Assembly (NCBI GenBank): GCA_020635975.1
Contig: JACJYT010000003.1
Location: 248,001-312,000, forward strand
Source of the DNA: Chitinophagales bacterium
GTDB taxonomy: Bacteria; Bacteroidota; Bacteroidia; Chitinophagales; UBA8649
DNA length: 64,000 nt
Direction of reading: 5' to 3'
Shown here: in pieces, positions 1 to 10,302 of the stretch
How the letters are laid out: the number at the start of each line of letters is the position of its first letter
Position numbering within the stretch: position 1 is the stretch's first letter
Translations under genes and position numbers: made by a program
The notes under the pieces: model-generated
What the model was told of the DNA's origin: nothing
Databases searched by the model: none
The model's input: the letters and a program-made list of their open reading frames with translations, nothing else

Positions 1-2
1 CT

Positions 3-332
3 GTAGAGTTTCTCTTTGATCGCAAGTGTCATTTTAAAATAGATAAGAATGGTCATGATGCGGAAGAATTGGAGTTCGATTTAATTGATCATGGGGTAGA
101 AGAATTATTTGTTGATGAGGAGTTTATTATGATTTATGGTGAATTTCAAGAATTTGGCAATATACAAAAGGCTTTAGACGAAAGAAATATTGAAGTAATC
201 GAGTCTGGCTATGAACGAATTCCTTTAAATACAACCGAATTAACTGAGGAACAACAAGCGGATGTGGAGAAGCTAATCGAAAGGCTGGAAGAAGATGATG
301 ATGTGCAGAATGTTTATCATACTATGGCCTAA
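3..332 (+). CDS. YebC/PmpR family transcriptional regulator (TACO1-like), 3' part
   Basis: The frame is open to the left window edge, so only the last 109 residues are present. They match the C-terminal two-thirds of the YebC/PmpR/TACO1 family: the VEFLFDRKCHF strand, the acidic DLIDHGVEELFVDEE segment and the closing helix ending in DVQNVYHTMA are typical. Members bind DNA or act on translating ribosomes at proline stretches; which role applies here cannot be told. An internal ATG at 69 is not the true start because homology continues upstream of it. Confidence 0.9.
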   Translation, partial: VEFLFDRKCHFKIDKNGHDAEELEFDLIDHGVEELFVDEEFIMIYGEFQEFGNIQKALDERNIEVIESGYERIPLNTTELTEEQQADVEKLIERLEEDDDVQNVYHTMA

Positions 333-402
333 GTGCTACTTAAAGAAGCGCTTTTGACAGGCGGCCTTCAAGATTCTAAACTCACAAAGCATAGCCTTAA
401 CT

Positions 403-786
403 ATGAAAGAATTTAAAGCATATTTTATTGTTCCAGAAGAACCAGAAATAGTGTATAAAGCGCTTACCAATCCAGTGGTTATAAAACTATGGACAGGCTA
501 TGAGGCCGAGATGAGTGAAGAAGTAGGCGCGGAATTTTCTATGAGGGATGGTGATATTTGTGGAATTAATTTAGGCTTTGAGAAAAATAAGTTGATTCAG
601 CAACAATGGTTTTTCGGAGATCAAGAAGAAGCTTCTATTGTAAGTATAAAACTGCACAAACATAAGAAAGGCTGCTCCGCCGAGCTACTTCATACCAACA
701 TACCAGATCAAGATTATGAGGCTATCGTGGCAGGGTGGAGAGAAGCTTACTTTGGCGAGTTAATCGATTTTTACACAGGCGAGTAG
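403..786 (+). CDS. SRPBCC / AHSA1-type START-like domain protein
   Basis: A 127-residue single-domain protein. The opening VPEEPEIVYKALTNPVVIKLWTG and the later pattern of beta strands followed by a C-terminal helix (AGWREAYFGELIDFY) fit the Aha1/START-like ligand-binding fold. No signal peptide. The ligand or partner is unknown; such proteins are often small hydrophobic-ligand binders or stress proteins. It stands about 70 bp after the YebC-like gene on the same strand and converges on the PBP1C gene. A second SRPBCC protein lies at 57321-57770. Confidence 0.75.
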   Translation: MKEFKAYFIVPEEPEIVYKALTNPVVIKLWTGYEAEMSEEVGAEFSMRDGDICGINLGFEKNKLIQQQWFFGDQEEASIVSIKLHKHKKGCSAELLHTNIPDQDYEAIVAGWREAYFGELIDFYTGE

Positions 787-795
787 AGTTGCTTA

Positions 796-3117
796 TCAAA
801 TAAAGTCAACTGTAATTTCTATAGTACTATTTCTTCCTTGGTCGTCGCTACAAGAAATTTTGAATTTACCTTCCGTGCTTGGATAGAAGAGTACACTTTC
901 ATTTTTTGCTGCAATTTTATAGACTTGTTCATTTACATACCAAACAACTTCTTGCACATCGCTGGCAGCCTGACAGGTAAAAACAAGGGCCTCCATTTCA
1001 TCTTTTATCATATAATAATTATGCCCATCACTTGGTGTTGCTATTTTAGGCGGATCAAAATTATCCCATTTCTCGCAAGCAGGATTGTGCCTTGGAACAG
1101 CTAGATAGTTAATATTATTTCTTTCGTAGAAGGCTAAAATTTCTACTGGATGATATTCTAAGTATTGTGTTTTATATCCGGCTTCTGGCAAGCAATTCAT
1201 ACAATAGGAAAAGCTGTCGTTTTCGCTGATATAATATTTTTGAATATGGCTGCAGTTGATGTTACTAGAAATGCCCGGCAGGTAGTAATCTAATACTTGA
1301 TGCTCGCACAAGTTGGATGGTGGGAGTCCAGAGTTGGGACAAACAAATCTAAAGTCTAAATCGCTAGGTGCTTTCAACCAAGCCTTAGAAGGATGGTCAT
1401 CGAGGGCTTTGAATAATTTGAATAAAAGTGGCGTAGCAATACCCGCACCAGTAAGTTCTGGAACACCCTCCCCAGAAAAATTCCCCAGCCAAACGCCAAT
1501 GACATACTTGTCGTTAAAACCTATACTCCAAGCGTCTTTTCGACCATAAGATGTACCTGTTTTCCAAGCAATTTCGGGTAAATTACTGGCACTTTGCCAG
1601 GCACTGGGCAAATCTGGTCGTTCTAATTGAGTTAGTATTTCATTTAGCATAAAGCACGATTTGTTAGATAGGATCTCGCTTGTAGCACTGTCGGTATCAG
1701 CCCATAAATACTTTAACTTTTGATATTGTCCTTCATTTGCAAAACTAGTATACAAAGCACTTAATTCTTCTAAGCTTACTCCACATCCACCTAAAACCAA
1801 AGACAAGCCTAGGATATCTTTTTGTTTTTTTATAGCCTCGAAATTACACAGCGTTAATTTGTCTATCGCTTTGGGTAGACCTAGCAATTCTAGGGCTTTA
1901 ACCGCAGGAATGTTAAGTGAAAGCGCCAAAGCTTCCTCTATGCTTACATAGCCCTTGTATTCTTGATTGAAATTAACGGGACTGTAGCCATTGTAATTAA
2001 TTGGAAGATCTGTAATTACGGTTTTAGGAGTTAACAAACCCGCATCAAATGCTAGTCCATAAATAAGTGGTTTTAATGTACTCCCAGGTTGCCGTATGGC
2101 TCGAACCCCATCTACCTGACCGGCATCTTCTGTACCATAAAAATTTGCTGAGCCGACATAGCTCAAAACTTCTCTACTTTCCTTATCGATTACAATAATG
2201 GCTCCATTGTGAATATTGTATGCTTGAAGAGTAAGCATGTAATCGGAAAGTGCTTTTTCAGATCTTTCCTGAAACTCATAGTCTAAAGTAGTCTTAATAT
2301 TAATTTTGTCCTTTTCTTGATAACGCATTCTAAAGGAGAAATGAGGGGCATACTTTGGCGAGTCCCTTCTTTTGGCATCAAAGCTTTCTCCCATGGCATC
2401 TTGAATGTCCTCTAAGGGAAAAAGCTCATCCAATTCGAATTTGCGCAACCACTTGTTTCTTTCTTCTTCTACTAAAGCATTGTTTTCTCCAATTTTTAAG
2501 CTAGAGGGGCGATTTGGAATAATGCATAAGGCAGTGATTTCCCCTAAACTAAGATGATCTACATTTTTATTAAAATAAAGGATGGATGCCGATTTAACTC
2601 CTTCAATATTACCACCATAAGGCAGTAAGTTTAAATAGAGTTGCAAGATTTCATCTTTGCTCAAAGCCCATTCTAACTGTAAAGCTTTAAACATTTCTAA
2701 AATTTTGTTCCCATAGCTTCTCTTTTTTGGCTCTAATAGGCGAACGACCTGCATACTTATTGTAGAAGCTCCAGAAGTTCGTTTATTTTGAATAATATTG
2801 TTAACGAGAGCTCGAGTAAGCGCTATAGGATTAACTCCGAAATGGTAGTAAAAATATTTATCTTCTTTAAACAAAATTGCCGTTTTCAATTGCTCCGGAA
2901 TTTCATCCAATTCGGCAAACATTCTCCATTTGTCATCTTCGCTTAGAAAGCTATATAATATTTTATCCTTTCTATCAGTTATTAGCTGCGAGTAGCTCAC
3001 TTTAGTGTCAAGAGGGAAACAAATATTGAGAATTTGAAAAAGAATGAGCGCACTTAGAAAAAGGAAAACCAAGCTTTTTATGATTTTTTTTTTCGATATT
3101 TTATTTGTACTTTTCAA
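796..3117 (-). CDS. pbpC: Penicillin-binding protein 1C (glycosyltransferase/transpeptidase)
   Basis: A 773-residue bifunctional peptidoglycan synthase with an N-terminal membrane anchor (about residues 12-34). The GT51 domain shows FKEDKYFYYHFG with the catalytic Glu near 85 and SGASTISMQ near 115-123. The transpeptidase domain shows the S-x-x-K nucleophile motif STLK at 346-349, SLN at 400-402 and KTGT at 519-522. The last 200 residues fit the PBP1C-specific BiPBP_C domain. The divergent neighbour is an alpha-2-macroglobulin, the pairing known from E. coli pbpC/yfhM, where the macroglobulin is thought to trap proteases entering through a damaged envelope while PBP1C repairs the wall. Confidence 0.95.
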   Translation of the reverse strand: MKSTNKISKKKIIKSLVFLFLSALILFQILNICFPLDTKVSYSQLITDRKDKILYSFLSEDDKWRMFAELDEIPEQLKTAILFKEDKYFYYHFGVNPIALTRALVNNIIQNKRTSGASTISMQVVRLLEPKKRSYGNKILEMFKALQLEWALSKDEILQLYLNLLPYGGNIEGVKSASILYFNKNVDHLSLGEITALCIIPNRPSSLKIGENNALVEEERNKWLRKFELDELFPLEDIQDAMGESFDAKRRDSPKYAPHFSFRMRYQEKDKINIKTTLDYEFQERSEKALSDYMLTLQAYNIHNGAIIVIDKESREVLSYVGSANFYGTEDAGQVDGVRAIRQPGSTLKPLIYGLAFDAGLLTPKTVITDLPINYNGYSPVNFNQEYKGYVSIEEALALSLNIPAVKALELLGLPKAIDKLTLCNFEAIKKQKDILGLSLVLGGCGVSLEELSALYTSFANEGQYQKLKYLWADTDSATSEILSNKSCFMLNEILTQLERPDLPSAWQSASNLPEIAWKTGTSYGRKDAWSIGFNDKYVIGVWLGNFSGEGVPELTGAGIATPLLFKLFKALDDHPSKAWLKAPSDLDFRFVCPNSGLPPSNLCEHQVLDYYLPGISSNINCSHIQKYYISENDSFSYCMNCLPEAGYKTQYLEYHPVEILAFYERNNINYLAVPRHNPACEKWDNFDPPKIATPSDGHNYYMIKDEMEALVFTCQAASDVQEVVWYVNEQVYKIAAKNESVLFYPSTEGKFKISCSDDQGRNSTIEITVDFI

Positions 3118-3171
3118 AATCTAATAATATTGCTTTTATACTTTCCTGGAAAATTTAAAAATACCTATTAA

Positions 3172-6100
3172 ATGAAGAATTTATTTATTTTATTGCTCTC
3201 CTTTTTATTAATTTTTAGTTCCTGCAATAGAAATAAACATCAAATTTCCGTCTCCTATACCAATATGGAAGGGGAAGTGCCTTGTTTAGGTAATTTTATA
3301 ATAACATTCAATGAGGCTATTGCTCCAGATTCCATTCTGTACGCGTGGCAAGATATGAAATATCTAGATTTTAGTCCAGAAATTGAAGGTAGATACAAAT
3401 GGCTAAGTTCGAATGAATTAAGTTTTTCTCCAACTAAAGCCTTACAAGCAGCAACTAGCTATGAGGCCAGTTTTAATTCTGAACTCTTAAAAATTAATAA
3501 GGAATTCAAAAGTGTAGAGTCTAATGAGTTTAGCTTTTACACGCCAAATTTGCTTTTAGAATATGCCGATTTATATTGGCAATTGGAAGAGGATAAAACA
3601 ACGGCTGTTCATTTGGATTTGCAATTTAATTACAAGATAAATCCTTCGGATATAGCTAAAGCCTTAAATGTAAAACTGGCTGGTGTGGAAACGAAAACCC
3701 TTCTCTTAGGTAATGGGGAAGATTATAGCTGCTCTTTTATTCTAAGCGAAGTAAAAGCTAGTGAGGATGATTTGGATTTAGAAATCAGTCTAAAAAATGG
3801 CTTAAAGCCAGTAGGTGGAACAAATAGTACAGAAGAAGATATTTTATTATCCAAGCAACTTCTATCGCCTTACAAGATTGAAATTGGCAAAATTCTAACC
3901 GATCATGATGGGATTAATGGCATTATAACGATAAAAACTTCCCAAGAAATTAGCAGCACAGATATAAAGAAATTTATTAGCCTTTCTCCTTCAATTAACT
4001 TTAGCTATGAAATAAGTAGTTCGGAGTTGGTTTTAAAGAGTAGCGAATTTGATGTTAACACCAAATATAAACTTAGCTTGAAAAAGGGCTTGATGGGGTT
4101 AGTTGGTGGTAAATTGCAAGAAGATTACCAGAGCGAACTAACTTTTGGCGAATTGGAACCGAGCATTCAGTTTGAGAATACAAAGGGAATGTATCTCAAT
4201 GCAGCGGGAAAGAAGAATTTAGCCATTCGAATTGTTAATATTAAAGAAGTAAAGCTTTGTATTTACAAGCTATATGAATCTAATGTGCTTATGACCAATC
4301 TAGGAAGTAATTATTATTATGACGATTATTACTATGATGATTATTATTACGATGAATATGGAAGTGATATACAAGAACTAGATCTCATTTATGAGAAAGT
4401 CATTAAGACAGCAGATTTGAAAAAGAATGGCATGGCTAGTATCATTACCATGGATTTTAAAGATGTACTAAAAGACTACAAAGGAATATATTTTGTGCGA
4501 GTACAATCGTCAGAAGATTATTGGTTATATGATGGAAAGTACCTAAGTATTAGTGATATAGGTTTAATTACTAAAGTAGGTCAAAATAAGGTTTTTGTTC
4601 TTGCCAATTCAATAGCAAGTGCCGAGGCTTTAGTTGGGGTAAATATCAAAGTTTATGGTAGAAATAATCAGCTAATTTCTTCGGGAACTACGAATCCAGA
4701 TGGTAGTCTAAGTTTAGCCTTGAAAAACACGAATTTCAGTGGCTTTAAACCAGCTCTAGTTACGGCAGAAAAAAACGGAGATTTTACCATTCTTAATTTG
4801 CAAGATACTAGGGTAGAGACTTCTCGCTTTGATGTAGGGGGTTATAGGGATTTGCCAAATGGTTTGCAAAGTTTTATTTATTTAGAAAGGAATTTATATC
4901 GCCCCGGAGAGGAGGTGCATTATGCTGCAATTATTAGAAATCAAACTTGGGTTTCTCCGGGTAAATTACCCATTAGAGTGGAAGTCATTAATCCTAGCGG
5001 AAAAAGTTTGGGAAGTTTTAAGAAGACCTTGAATGAAGAAGGCTCGCTATCTGGAGAATTTACAGTTTCCGAAAGTGCCCAAACTGGTACTTATACCATC
5101 TACTTGTATACTTCAAACGATGTGCTTCTAGCATCTAAAAATGTGCTGGTGGAAGAATTTATGCCAGATAGAATTAAGTTTAGTGCAGAACTGACAAAAG
5201 AGCAATTAACACCGAAATCCGATGCCTGTGAACTCGAAATTTTTGCACAGAATTTATTTGGACCTCCTGCGGCTAACAGAAATTACGAAATGGAAATTAG
5301 CTTTAGAAAAATGTATTTTAGTCCTAAAGATTTCAGCAACTATAATTTTAATATAAGCAATACCGATAATTACTTTTCTACCGATTTCAGACAGGGTAAA
5401 ACGGATGAAGATGGTAAGGCTGTGGAAAACATTGTAATGCCTAAATCTTTTGCCAATATGGGGGCTATTCAAGCCGATATTATCACAACGGTTTTTGACG
5501 AAACGGGTAGACCGGTTAACAGAAAGGCGAGCTTAGAAATGTATACTCAAGAAAGTTTCTATGGACTTGGAAGTTTTCCGTATTATTTGGCAACCAACAC
5601 CTCGCTAAACATTCCTATTGTTGCAGTAGATAAAGATGGAAAAGCAAAATCTGGGGTGAAAGCTTTAGTACAGGTAATTAAACACGAGTATCAAACTGTA
5701 TTGAATAAATCTGGTTCTTTTTATCGCTATGAATCGAATAAAGTAGAAAAGCTAATTGCTAAGCAAGAGCTAAGTCTCAATGGAAAAACTAATTTTAATT
5801 TTACACCCTTGGTGTCTGGTCAATATGAAATTCGAGTGTACAATCCAGAGGTAAATGGCAGCTACGTGAGTAGTAGATTTTATGCTTACGGCTACGGAAA
5901 GACTTATTTATCTTCTTTTGAAGTGGATAATGAAGGAAGAATAGATATCGAGTCGAATAAGGATAGCTACGAAGTGGGCGATGATGCCACTATTTTGTTT
6001 AAAACACCATTCCAGGGCAAAATGCTGGTTACTGTAGAATCTGGAGAAGTATTAGAACATTTCATTGTGAACACCGATAAGCGTTCCGCTGAGATTACGA

Positions 6101-8562
6101 TACCAATGAAAAAAGAGTATTTACCGAATGTTTACCTAAGTGCAACTTTAATTAAAGCCCATGTTGAATCCGAGTTTCCACTTACCGTGGCTCATGGCTT
6201 TAAATCGATTAATGTGGTAGACAGTAAGAGAGAGATGGCAGTAAGTATCAATGCTGCGCCTAGTTCAAGATCAAAAACCAAACAAACTATCAAGGTTAAA
6301 GGGGCTCCTAATGCTTTGCTTAGTGTAGCCGTAGTGGATGAAGGTATTTTACAAGTAGGTGGTTTTAAGACCCCACGTCCATATGATTATTTCTATCAAA
6401 AAAGAGCTTTAATGGTAAGCTCCTACGATTTATATCCTTTTCTATTGCCTGAAATTAGTTCTTCTAATTCAAGCGGGGGAGATGAAGGTTTTGACATGAG
6501 TAAGCGTGTTAATCCTTTCCAAAACAAAAGAGTTAAACTAGTAAGCTATTGGAGCGGATTACTACAAACTAATTCATCGGGAGAAGCAAGCTACGAAATA
6601 GATATTCCACAATTTTCTGGCAGTCTGAGAATCATGGCAGTTGGACATAAAGGAAATTCTTTTGGTAGTGCGGAGAGCAGCATGACAGTTGCCGATCCTA
6701 TCGTGATTAGCACTGCCATTCCAAGATTTTTAAGTCCTGGAGATACCGCATATTTGTCTACTACATTAAGTAATACAACCGAAAAATCTACCAGTGCAAA
6801 GGCTAGTATTAGTGTAAGTGGCGCATTGAAGGTAATTGGCGTAAGTAAAGAGAGCGTAAATATTAAGGCAGGAAGCGAAGAAAGAGTAATTTTTAAAGTC
6901 TATGCTGGAAATGAATTAGGAGCGGGTAAAATTACCGTTACTTGCGATGCTTTTAACGAGAACTTTAAAGAGATTACAGATATCGGAGTTCGACCTGCGG
7001 TACCTCTGCTTAAACAAAATGGTTCGGGCACTATTCTAGCCTCTTCTTCGAGTAAACTAAATATGCAGCAAAGTAATCTTCTAGAAAGTACTAGTGCCTA
7101 TAAATTAGTTATCAGTAAGAATCCTATGGTAGAGTTTGCCAAAGATTTGGATTATTTGGTTAGGTACCCTTATGGCTGTAGTGAACAAACCATCTCCACT
7201 GCCTTCCCTCAATTGTATTACGAAGACCTAATAAAGTCTATGTATAACAAGACAGACAAGAGTATGAATATTAATCAAAACATACTAGTTTCGATAAATA
7301 AGTTGAAAATGCGACAATTATACAATGGTTCGATTGCCATGTGGGATAATTGTAACTGCGAATCGTGGTGGGTGAGCGTCTATGCTGCGCATTTTTTATT
7401 AGAGGCTAAAAAGGCTGGATTTTCTGTGGATGAGGACTTCCTTGAAAGTATTTTATCTTATTTAAAAAACAGATTGAAATCTAAAGAAACGGTTAACTAT
7501 TATTATTCAAGAAATCTTAACAAGAAGATTGCTCCAAAAGAAGTTGCTTATAGCTTGTATGTGCTGGCATTAGCCAATAAAGCAGATTTAAGTCTTATGA
7601 ATTATTATAAATCTAATACTGAAATTCTTGCTTTAGATAGTAAATACCTATTAGCCGCGGCTTATGTTTTAGCGGGAGATAAGGAAAAAGCAAAAGTACT
7701 TCTTCCAAGCAATTTTTCTAGCGAAGAAAGTGTGCAACAATTCGGTGGTTCATTTTATTCGCCTATTCGCGACGAAGCCATTGCTTTAAATGCTTTATTA
7801 GAAATCGATCCTAATCATAAAGAGATAGGAGTAATGGCAAAGCATATTAGTCAATATTTAAAATCCACTAGCTATATCAATACCCAAGAACGAATTTTTA
7901 GCATTCTTGCCTTGGGTAAGCTTTCTAAACTAGCTAATCAAAGTGATTTAAGTGCCAGCGTGCTAATTAATGGCAAGAATGTAGCTACTTATGAAAGTGG
8001 CGTAATGAGTTTTGGTACGGCCGACTTAAAGAATAAGGAGGTGGAGATTAAGGTAAGCGGCAAAGGTAAGCTCTATTATTTTTGGGAATCTGAAGGGATT
8101 AGTAAGGATGGAAGCTTTAAAGAAGAAGATAGTTATTTAATGGTAAGAAAAAGCTTCTACGATCGCTATGGCAATCCAATTACCAATAAGCGCTTCAAGC
8201 AAAATGATTTAATAGTAATTAAGCTAAGCATTAAGGCGAGTTATAATGGTACTGTAAACAATGTGGTTATAACAGACATGTTACCAGCTGGATTTGAAAT
8301 AGAGAATCCAAGAATTGATGACGTACCTGGTACGCAGTGGATTAAGAATAAATCTTATCCCGATTATCTAGATATTAGAGACGATAGAATCAATATTTTT
8401 GACGATATCTATGCGGTAAATGGAAACACACAAGACTATTACTATGTTGTACGAGCAGTTTCGCCAGGGGTTTATAAAATGGGGCCAGTAGGAGCAGATG
8501 CTATGTATAATGGAGAATACCATAGCTATCATGGTGGTGGCTATATAAAGATTATTGAATAA
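3172..8562 (+). CDS. Alpha-2-macroglobulin family lipoprotein with thioester
   Basis: A 1796-residue protease-trap protein. The signal peptide ends in a lipobox with Cys18, so it should be lipidated and sit in the periplasm or outer membrane. An MG2/MG3-type motif (LERNLYRPGEEVHY) lies near residue 570, the A2M signature region (SYWSGLLQTNSSGEASYEI) near 1120, and the thioester motif GCSEQ has Cys1336 and Gln1339, so the covalent-trapping thioester can form. A Tyr/Asp-rich repeat (three YYYDD-like units) sits at about 380-398, in the part before the MG2-like motif. It is separated from divergent pbpC by 54 bp, which must hold both promoters. Confidence 0.93.
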   Translation: MKNLFILLLSFLLIFSSCNRNKHQISVSYTNMEGEVPCLGNFIITFNEAIAPDSILYAWQDMKYLDFSPEIEGRYKWLSSNELSFSPTKALQAATSYEASFNSELLKINKEFKSVESNEFSFYTPNLLLEYADLYWQLEEDKTTAVHLDLQFNYKINPSDIAKALNVKLAGVETKTLLLGNGEDYSCSFILSEVKASEDDLDLEISLKNGLKPVGGTNSTEEDILLSKQLLSPYKIEIGKILTDHDGINGIITIKTSQEISSTDIKKFISLSPSINFSYEISSSELVLKSSEFDVNTKYKLSLKKGLMGLVGGKLQEDYQSELTFGELEPSIQFENTKGMYLNAAGKKNLAIRIVNIKEVKLCIYKLYESNVLMTNLGSNYYYDDYYYDDYYYDEYGSDIQELDLIYEKVIKTADLKKNGMASIITMDFKDVLKDYKGIYFVRVQSSEDYWLYDGKYLSISDIGLITKVGQNKVFVLANSIASAEALVGVNIKVYGRNNQLISSGTTNPDGSLSLALKNTNFSGFKPALVTAEKNGDFTILNLQDTRVETSRFDVGGYRDLPNGLQSFIYLERNLYRPGEEVHYAAIIRNQTWVSPGKLPIRVEVINPSGKSLGSFKKTLNEEGSLSGEFTVSESAQTGTYTIYLYTSNDVLLASKNVLVEEFMPDRIKFSAELTKEQLTPKSDACELEIFAQNLFGPPAANRNYEMEISFRKMYFSPKDFSNYNFNISNTDNYFSTDFRQGKTDEDGKAVENIVMPKSFANMGAIQADIITTVFDETGRPVNRKASLEMYTQESFYGLGSFPYYLATNTSLNIPIVAVDKDGKAKSGVKALVQVIKHEYQTVLNKSGSFYRYESNKVEKLIAKQELSLNGKTNFNFTPLVSGQYEIRVYNPEVNGSYVSSRFYAYGYGKTYLSSFEVDNEGRIDIESNKDSYEVGDDATILFKTPFQGKMLVTVESGEVLEHFIVNTDKRSAEITIPMKKEYLPNVYLSATLIKAHVESEFPLTVAHGFKSINVVDSKREMAVSINAAPSSRSKTKQTIKVKGAPNALLSVAVVDEGILQVGGFKTPRPYDYFYQKRALMVSSYDLYPFLLPEISSSNSSGGDEGFDMSKRVNPFQNKRVKLVSYWSGLLQTNSSGEASYEIDIPQFSGSLRIMAVGHKGNSFGSAESSMTVADPIVISTAIPRFLSPGDTAYLSTTLSNTTEKSTSAKASISVSGALKVIGVSKESVNIKAGSEERVIFKVYAGNELGAGKITVTCDAFNENFKEITDIGVRPAVPLLKQNGSGTILASSSSKLNMQQSNLLESTSAYKLVISKNPMVEFAKDLDYLVRYPYGCSEQTISTAFPQLYYEDLIKSMYNKTDKSMNINQNILVSINKLKMRQLYNGSIAMWDNCNCESWWVSVYAAHFLLEAKKAGFSVDEDFLESILSYLKNRLKSKETVNYYYSRNLNKKIAPKEVAYSLYVLALANKADLSLMNYYKSNTEILALDSKYLLAAAYVLAGDKEKAKVLLPSNFSSEESVQQFGGSFYSPIRDEAIALNALLEIDPNHKEIGVMAKHISQYLKSTSYINTQERIFSILALGKLSKLANQSDLSASVLINGKNVATYESGVMSFGTADLKNKEVEIKVSGKGKLYYFWESEGISKDGSFKEEDSYLMVRKSFYDRYGNPITNKRFKQNDLIVIKLSIKASYNGTVNNVVITDMLPAGFEIENPRIDDVPGTQWIKNKSYPDYLDIRDDRINIFDDIYAVNGNTQDYYYVVRAVSPGVYKMGPVGADAMYNGEYHSYHGGGYIKIIE

Positions 8563-8605
8563 AAAACTTTGGGAGCTGGGCCTACCTTAAATTTAAGTTA
8601 GAGAC

Positions 8606-9064
8606 CTAGCTTCTAATTTTCTTTTTAAGTCCGAATAAGAAATTGCGGAGAAATTGGTCCTTACATTCTCGGTACTGACTTTGCTTTGGATTTCTAAAGA
8701 AAGCACTTATTTCATGTTTACTGATTCTTAAATCTGCCAAGTCAAAGACCTCCAGTATGTCGATATCCTTGTAGTTCAATGCGATTTTCAACTTCCTAAA
8801 GATGATATTGTTGTTTAGAATTTGCTTACTATCCTTTGTGTAGTTTTCAGAGCGACCTCGTTTACTAATAATTAAACCATCCAAAAAGAGAGCTAAATCG
8901 CAATCTTGAATTTCTAGGTAATCATCTTCCTCTTCTTTTTTCAAGAAAGCACTTATTTCGGCTCTTGATTTTTCATGATCTGCCAACTTAAAAATGCTCA
9001 TCATTTGATCATCAGAGAAGTTGAATATGTAGCGAATTTGTCTTAAAACATCATTGTTGTTCAT
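8606..9064 (-). CDS. DUF1456 family protein (YehS-like)
   Basis: 152 residues made of two homologous halves of about 68 residues, each running from NN(D/I)(V/I)(L/F)R through a (L)AD..(I/K)S(R/K)(A/H)EISAF(L/F) motif. This duplicated all-helical arrangement is characteristic of DUF1456/YehS. The biochemical role is not known. It is cytosolic, with no signal peptide. It converges on the macroglobulin gene and lies 30 bp downstream of a membrane-protein gene on the same strand. Confidence 0.85.
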   Translation of the reverse strand: MNNNDVLRQIRYIFNFSDDQMMSIFKLADHEKSRAEISAFLKKEEEDDYLEIQDCDLALFLDGLIISKRGRSENYTKDSKQILNNNIIFRKLKIALNYKDIDILEVFDLADLRISKHEISAFFRNPKQSQYRECKDQFLRNFLFGLKKKIRS

Positions 9065-9093
9065 TTCTCAAAGTTAAGAATCTTCCTTTCACT

Positions 9094-9699
9094 TTAAAAT
9101 GTGGTACTATTCGGATTAGGATATTTCTTTGGAACTAGTTTAGTTTTAAGGTAGGCTAAGCGGATTCCGAGTTCTACAGGAAAGGCAATAAGGGTATAGT
9201 GGATAGCATTCAGTCTTCGAGAAGTAATAAAATTTTGAGAAGTATTGTAAGGGTCGATTTCAAAATAGATGGGTGCAATTAATTGCAAACCTCCGTAAAT
9301 ATCAAACAACCAGTGTCCACCAATTTTTATTTGTCCTCCGAAACTTACCCCACCTCCAGCCATCATGCCATAGCTGTCTTCTAGATTTAAGATTCTGTAG
9401 TCGAAATAGCCTGCTGCTGCCTTTATATTAACATAAGGACTATAGGGTGCACTTGCTTCAAAATACCTTCTATAGGATCCTTCAACTCGTATTGCCTGAG
9501 GAATCCAATATAAGTTGGTTCTTAGTTCAATAACATAGCTTGATTGTTCTTTGATGAATTTTTCAAAGCCAAATTTAGGCGCTAATATTCTTGGTGCGAA
9601 TTTTATCAAGTAGTTGGGCTTTTCTACTAGATTATTCTCTTCGTATTGAGCATAAGCTAGGCTCAGAATAGAAAATAAAATGAAAATTATTTGTCGCAT
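9094..9699 (-). CDS. Putative outer-membrane beta-barrel protein
   Basis: 201 residues with a clear signal peptide (MRQIIFILFSILSLAYAQ) followed by alternating hydrophobic/polar strands rich in aromatic residues (for example YVNIKAAAGYFDYRIL, WLFDIYGGLQLIAPIYF). This fits a small outer-membrane beta-barrel of the kind common in Bacteroidota. I do not recognise a named family, and no catalytic motif is visible. It may be transcribed together with the DUF1456 gene that follows it. Confidence 0.55.
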   Translation of the reverse strand: MRQIIFILFSILSLAYAQYEENNLVEKPNYLIKFAPRILAPKFGFEKFIKEQSSYVIELRTNLYWIPQAIRVEGSYRRYFEASAPYSPYVNIKAAAGYFDYRILNLEDSYGMMAGGGVSFGGQIKIGGHWLFDIYGGLQLIAPIYFEIDPYNTSQNFITSRRLNAIHYTLIAFPVELGIRLAYLKTKLVPKKYPNPNSTTF

Positions 9700-9870
9700 T
9701 GTTCGGAGTTAATAGAAGCTAATAAACCACCAATTTACTAGTTTTTCACATAGTTTGTTTTAACTAATCCAAGCTTATTGATTTTAATCATCTAGGTTTT
9801 TGATAATTGTCATAGACTAGGCTTTAGTTAAAACTTATTTTTACATTATTAATTAATAAAATTTCAAAAG

Positions 9871-10257
9871 ATGAGCACAGAACATATTTATTTAAAGGAT
9901 TTACATGCAGAGCATAAGGAGTGGACCAACGAGATGAGTTTATACAAAGAAGAATTGGCTTCTTTTGAAAATCGCTTGGGTGAAGTGGTAAGTAGAAATA
10001 CGAATACGGAAGTCTTAGCCACGCTAGAACATCTACAAAATAGTATGATTCGTCATAAGGAAGTAATCGACGAAATCAATCACCATATTGGGGTTCACGA
10101 GCAAAAATTAGCAAAATATGCTGAAGAGAATCAAACTGCTATTGATAGAAAATACTTTGAAGATCATCCTGGTTTACGTGATAAAGTGGAAACGGAAAGA
10201 AAACTTTTTACGGAATTAAAGGAAGAAACTTTAGCTTACCTAGCAAAGGTTTTATAA
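9871..10257 (+). CDS. Hypothetical helical coiled-coil protein
   Basis: 128 residues, very rich in Glu, Lys, His and Leu, and predicted almost wholly helical with heptad-like spacing (LYKEELASFENRLGEVV, KVETERKLFTELKEET). No signal peptide or membrane segment. Not recognised as a named family. It has its own transcription unit: 170 bp of non-coding DNA upstream and a strong bidirectional terminator directly downstream. Confidence 0.6.
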   Translation: MSTEHIYLKDLHAEHKEWTNEMSLYKEELASFENRLGEVVSRNTNTEVLATLEHLQNSMIRHKEVIDEINHHIGVHEQKLAKYAEENQTAIDRKYFEDHPGLRDKVETERKLFTELKEETLAYLAKVL

Positions 10258-10271
10258 GAGAATTTGACAAC

Positions 10272-10302
10272 AAAAAAGGGGGCATTTATGCCCCCTTTTT
10301 TT
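10272..10302. terminator. Bidirectional intrinsic terminator
   Basis: GGGGGCAT/ATGCCCCC stem with a short TT loop, flanked by an A-run on the left and a T-run on the right. It serves both the coiled-coil gene from the left and the carboxylase gene from the right, whose stop codon overlaps its edge. Confidence 0.9.

Noticed and set aside
4311..4355. Tandem repeats that could suggest a microsatellite or CRISPR-like array
   Set aside because: They lie in frame inside the macroglobulin gene and encode a Tyr/Asp tract; no spacers or cas genes.
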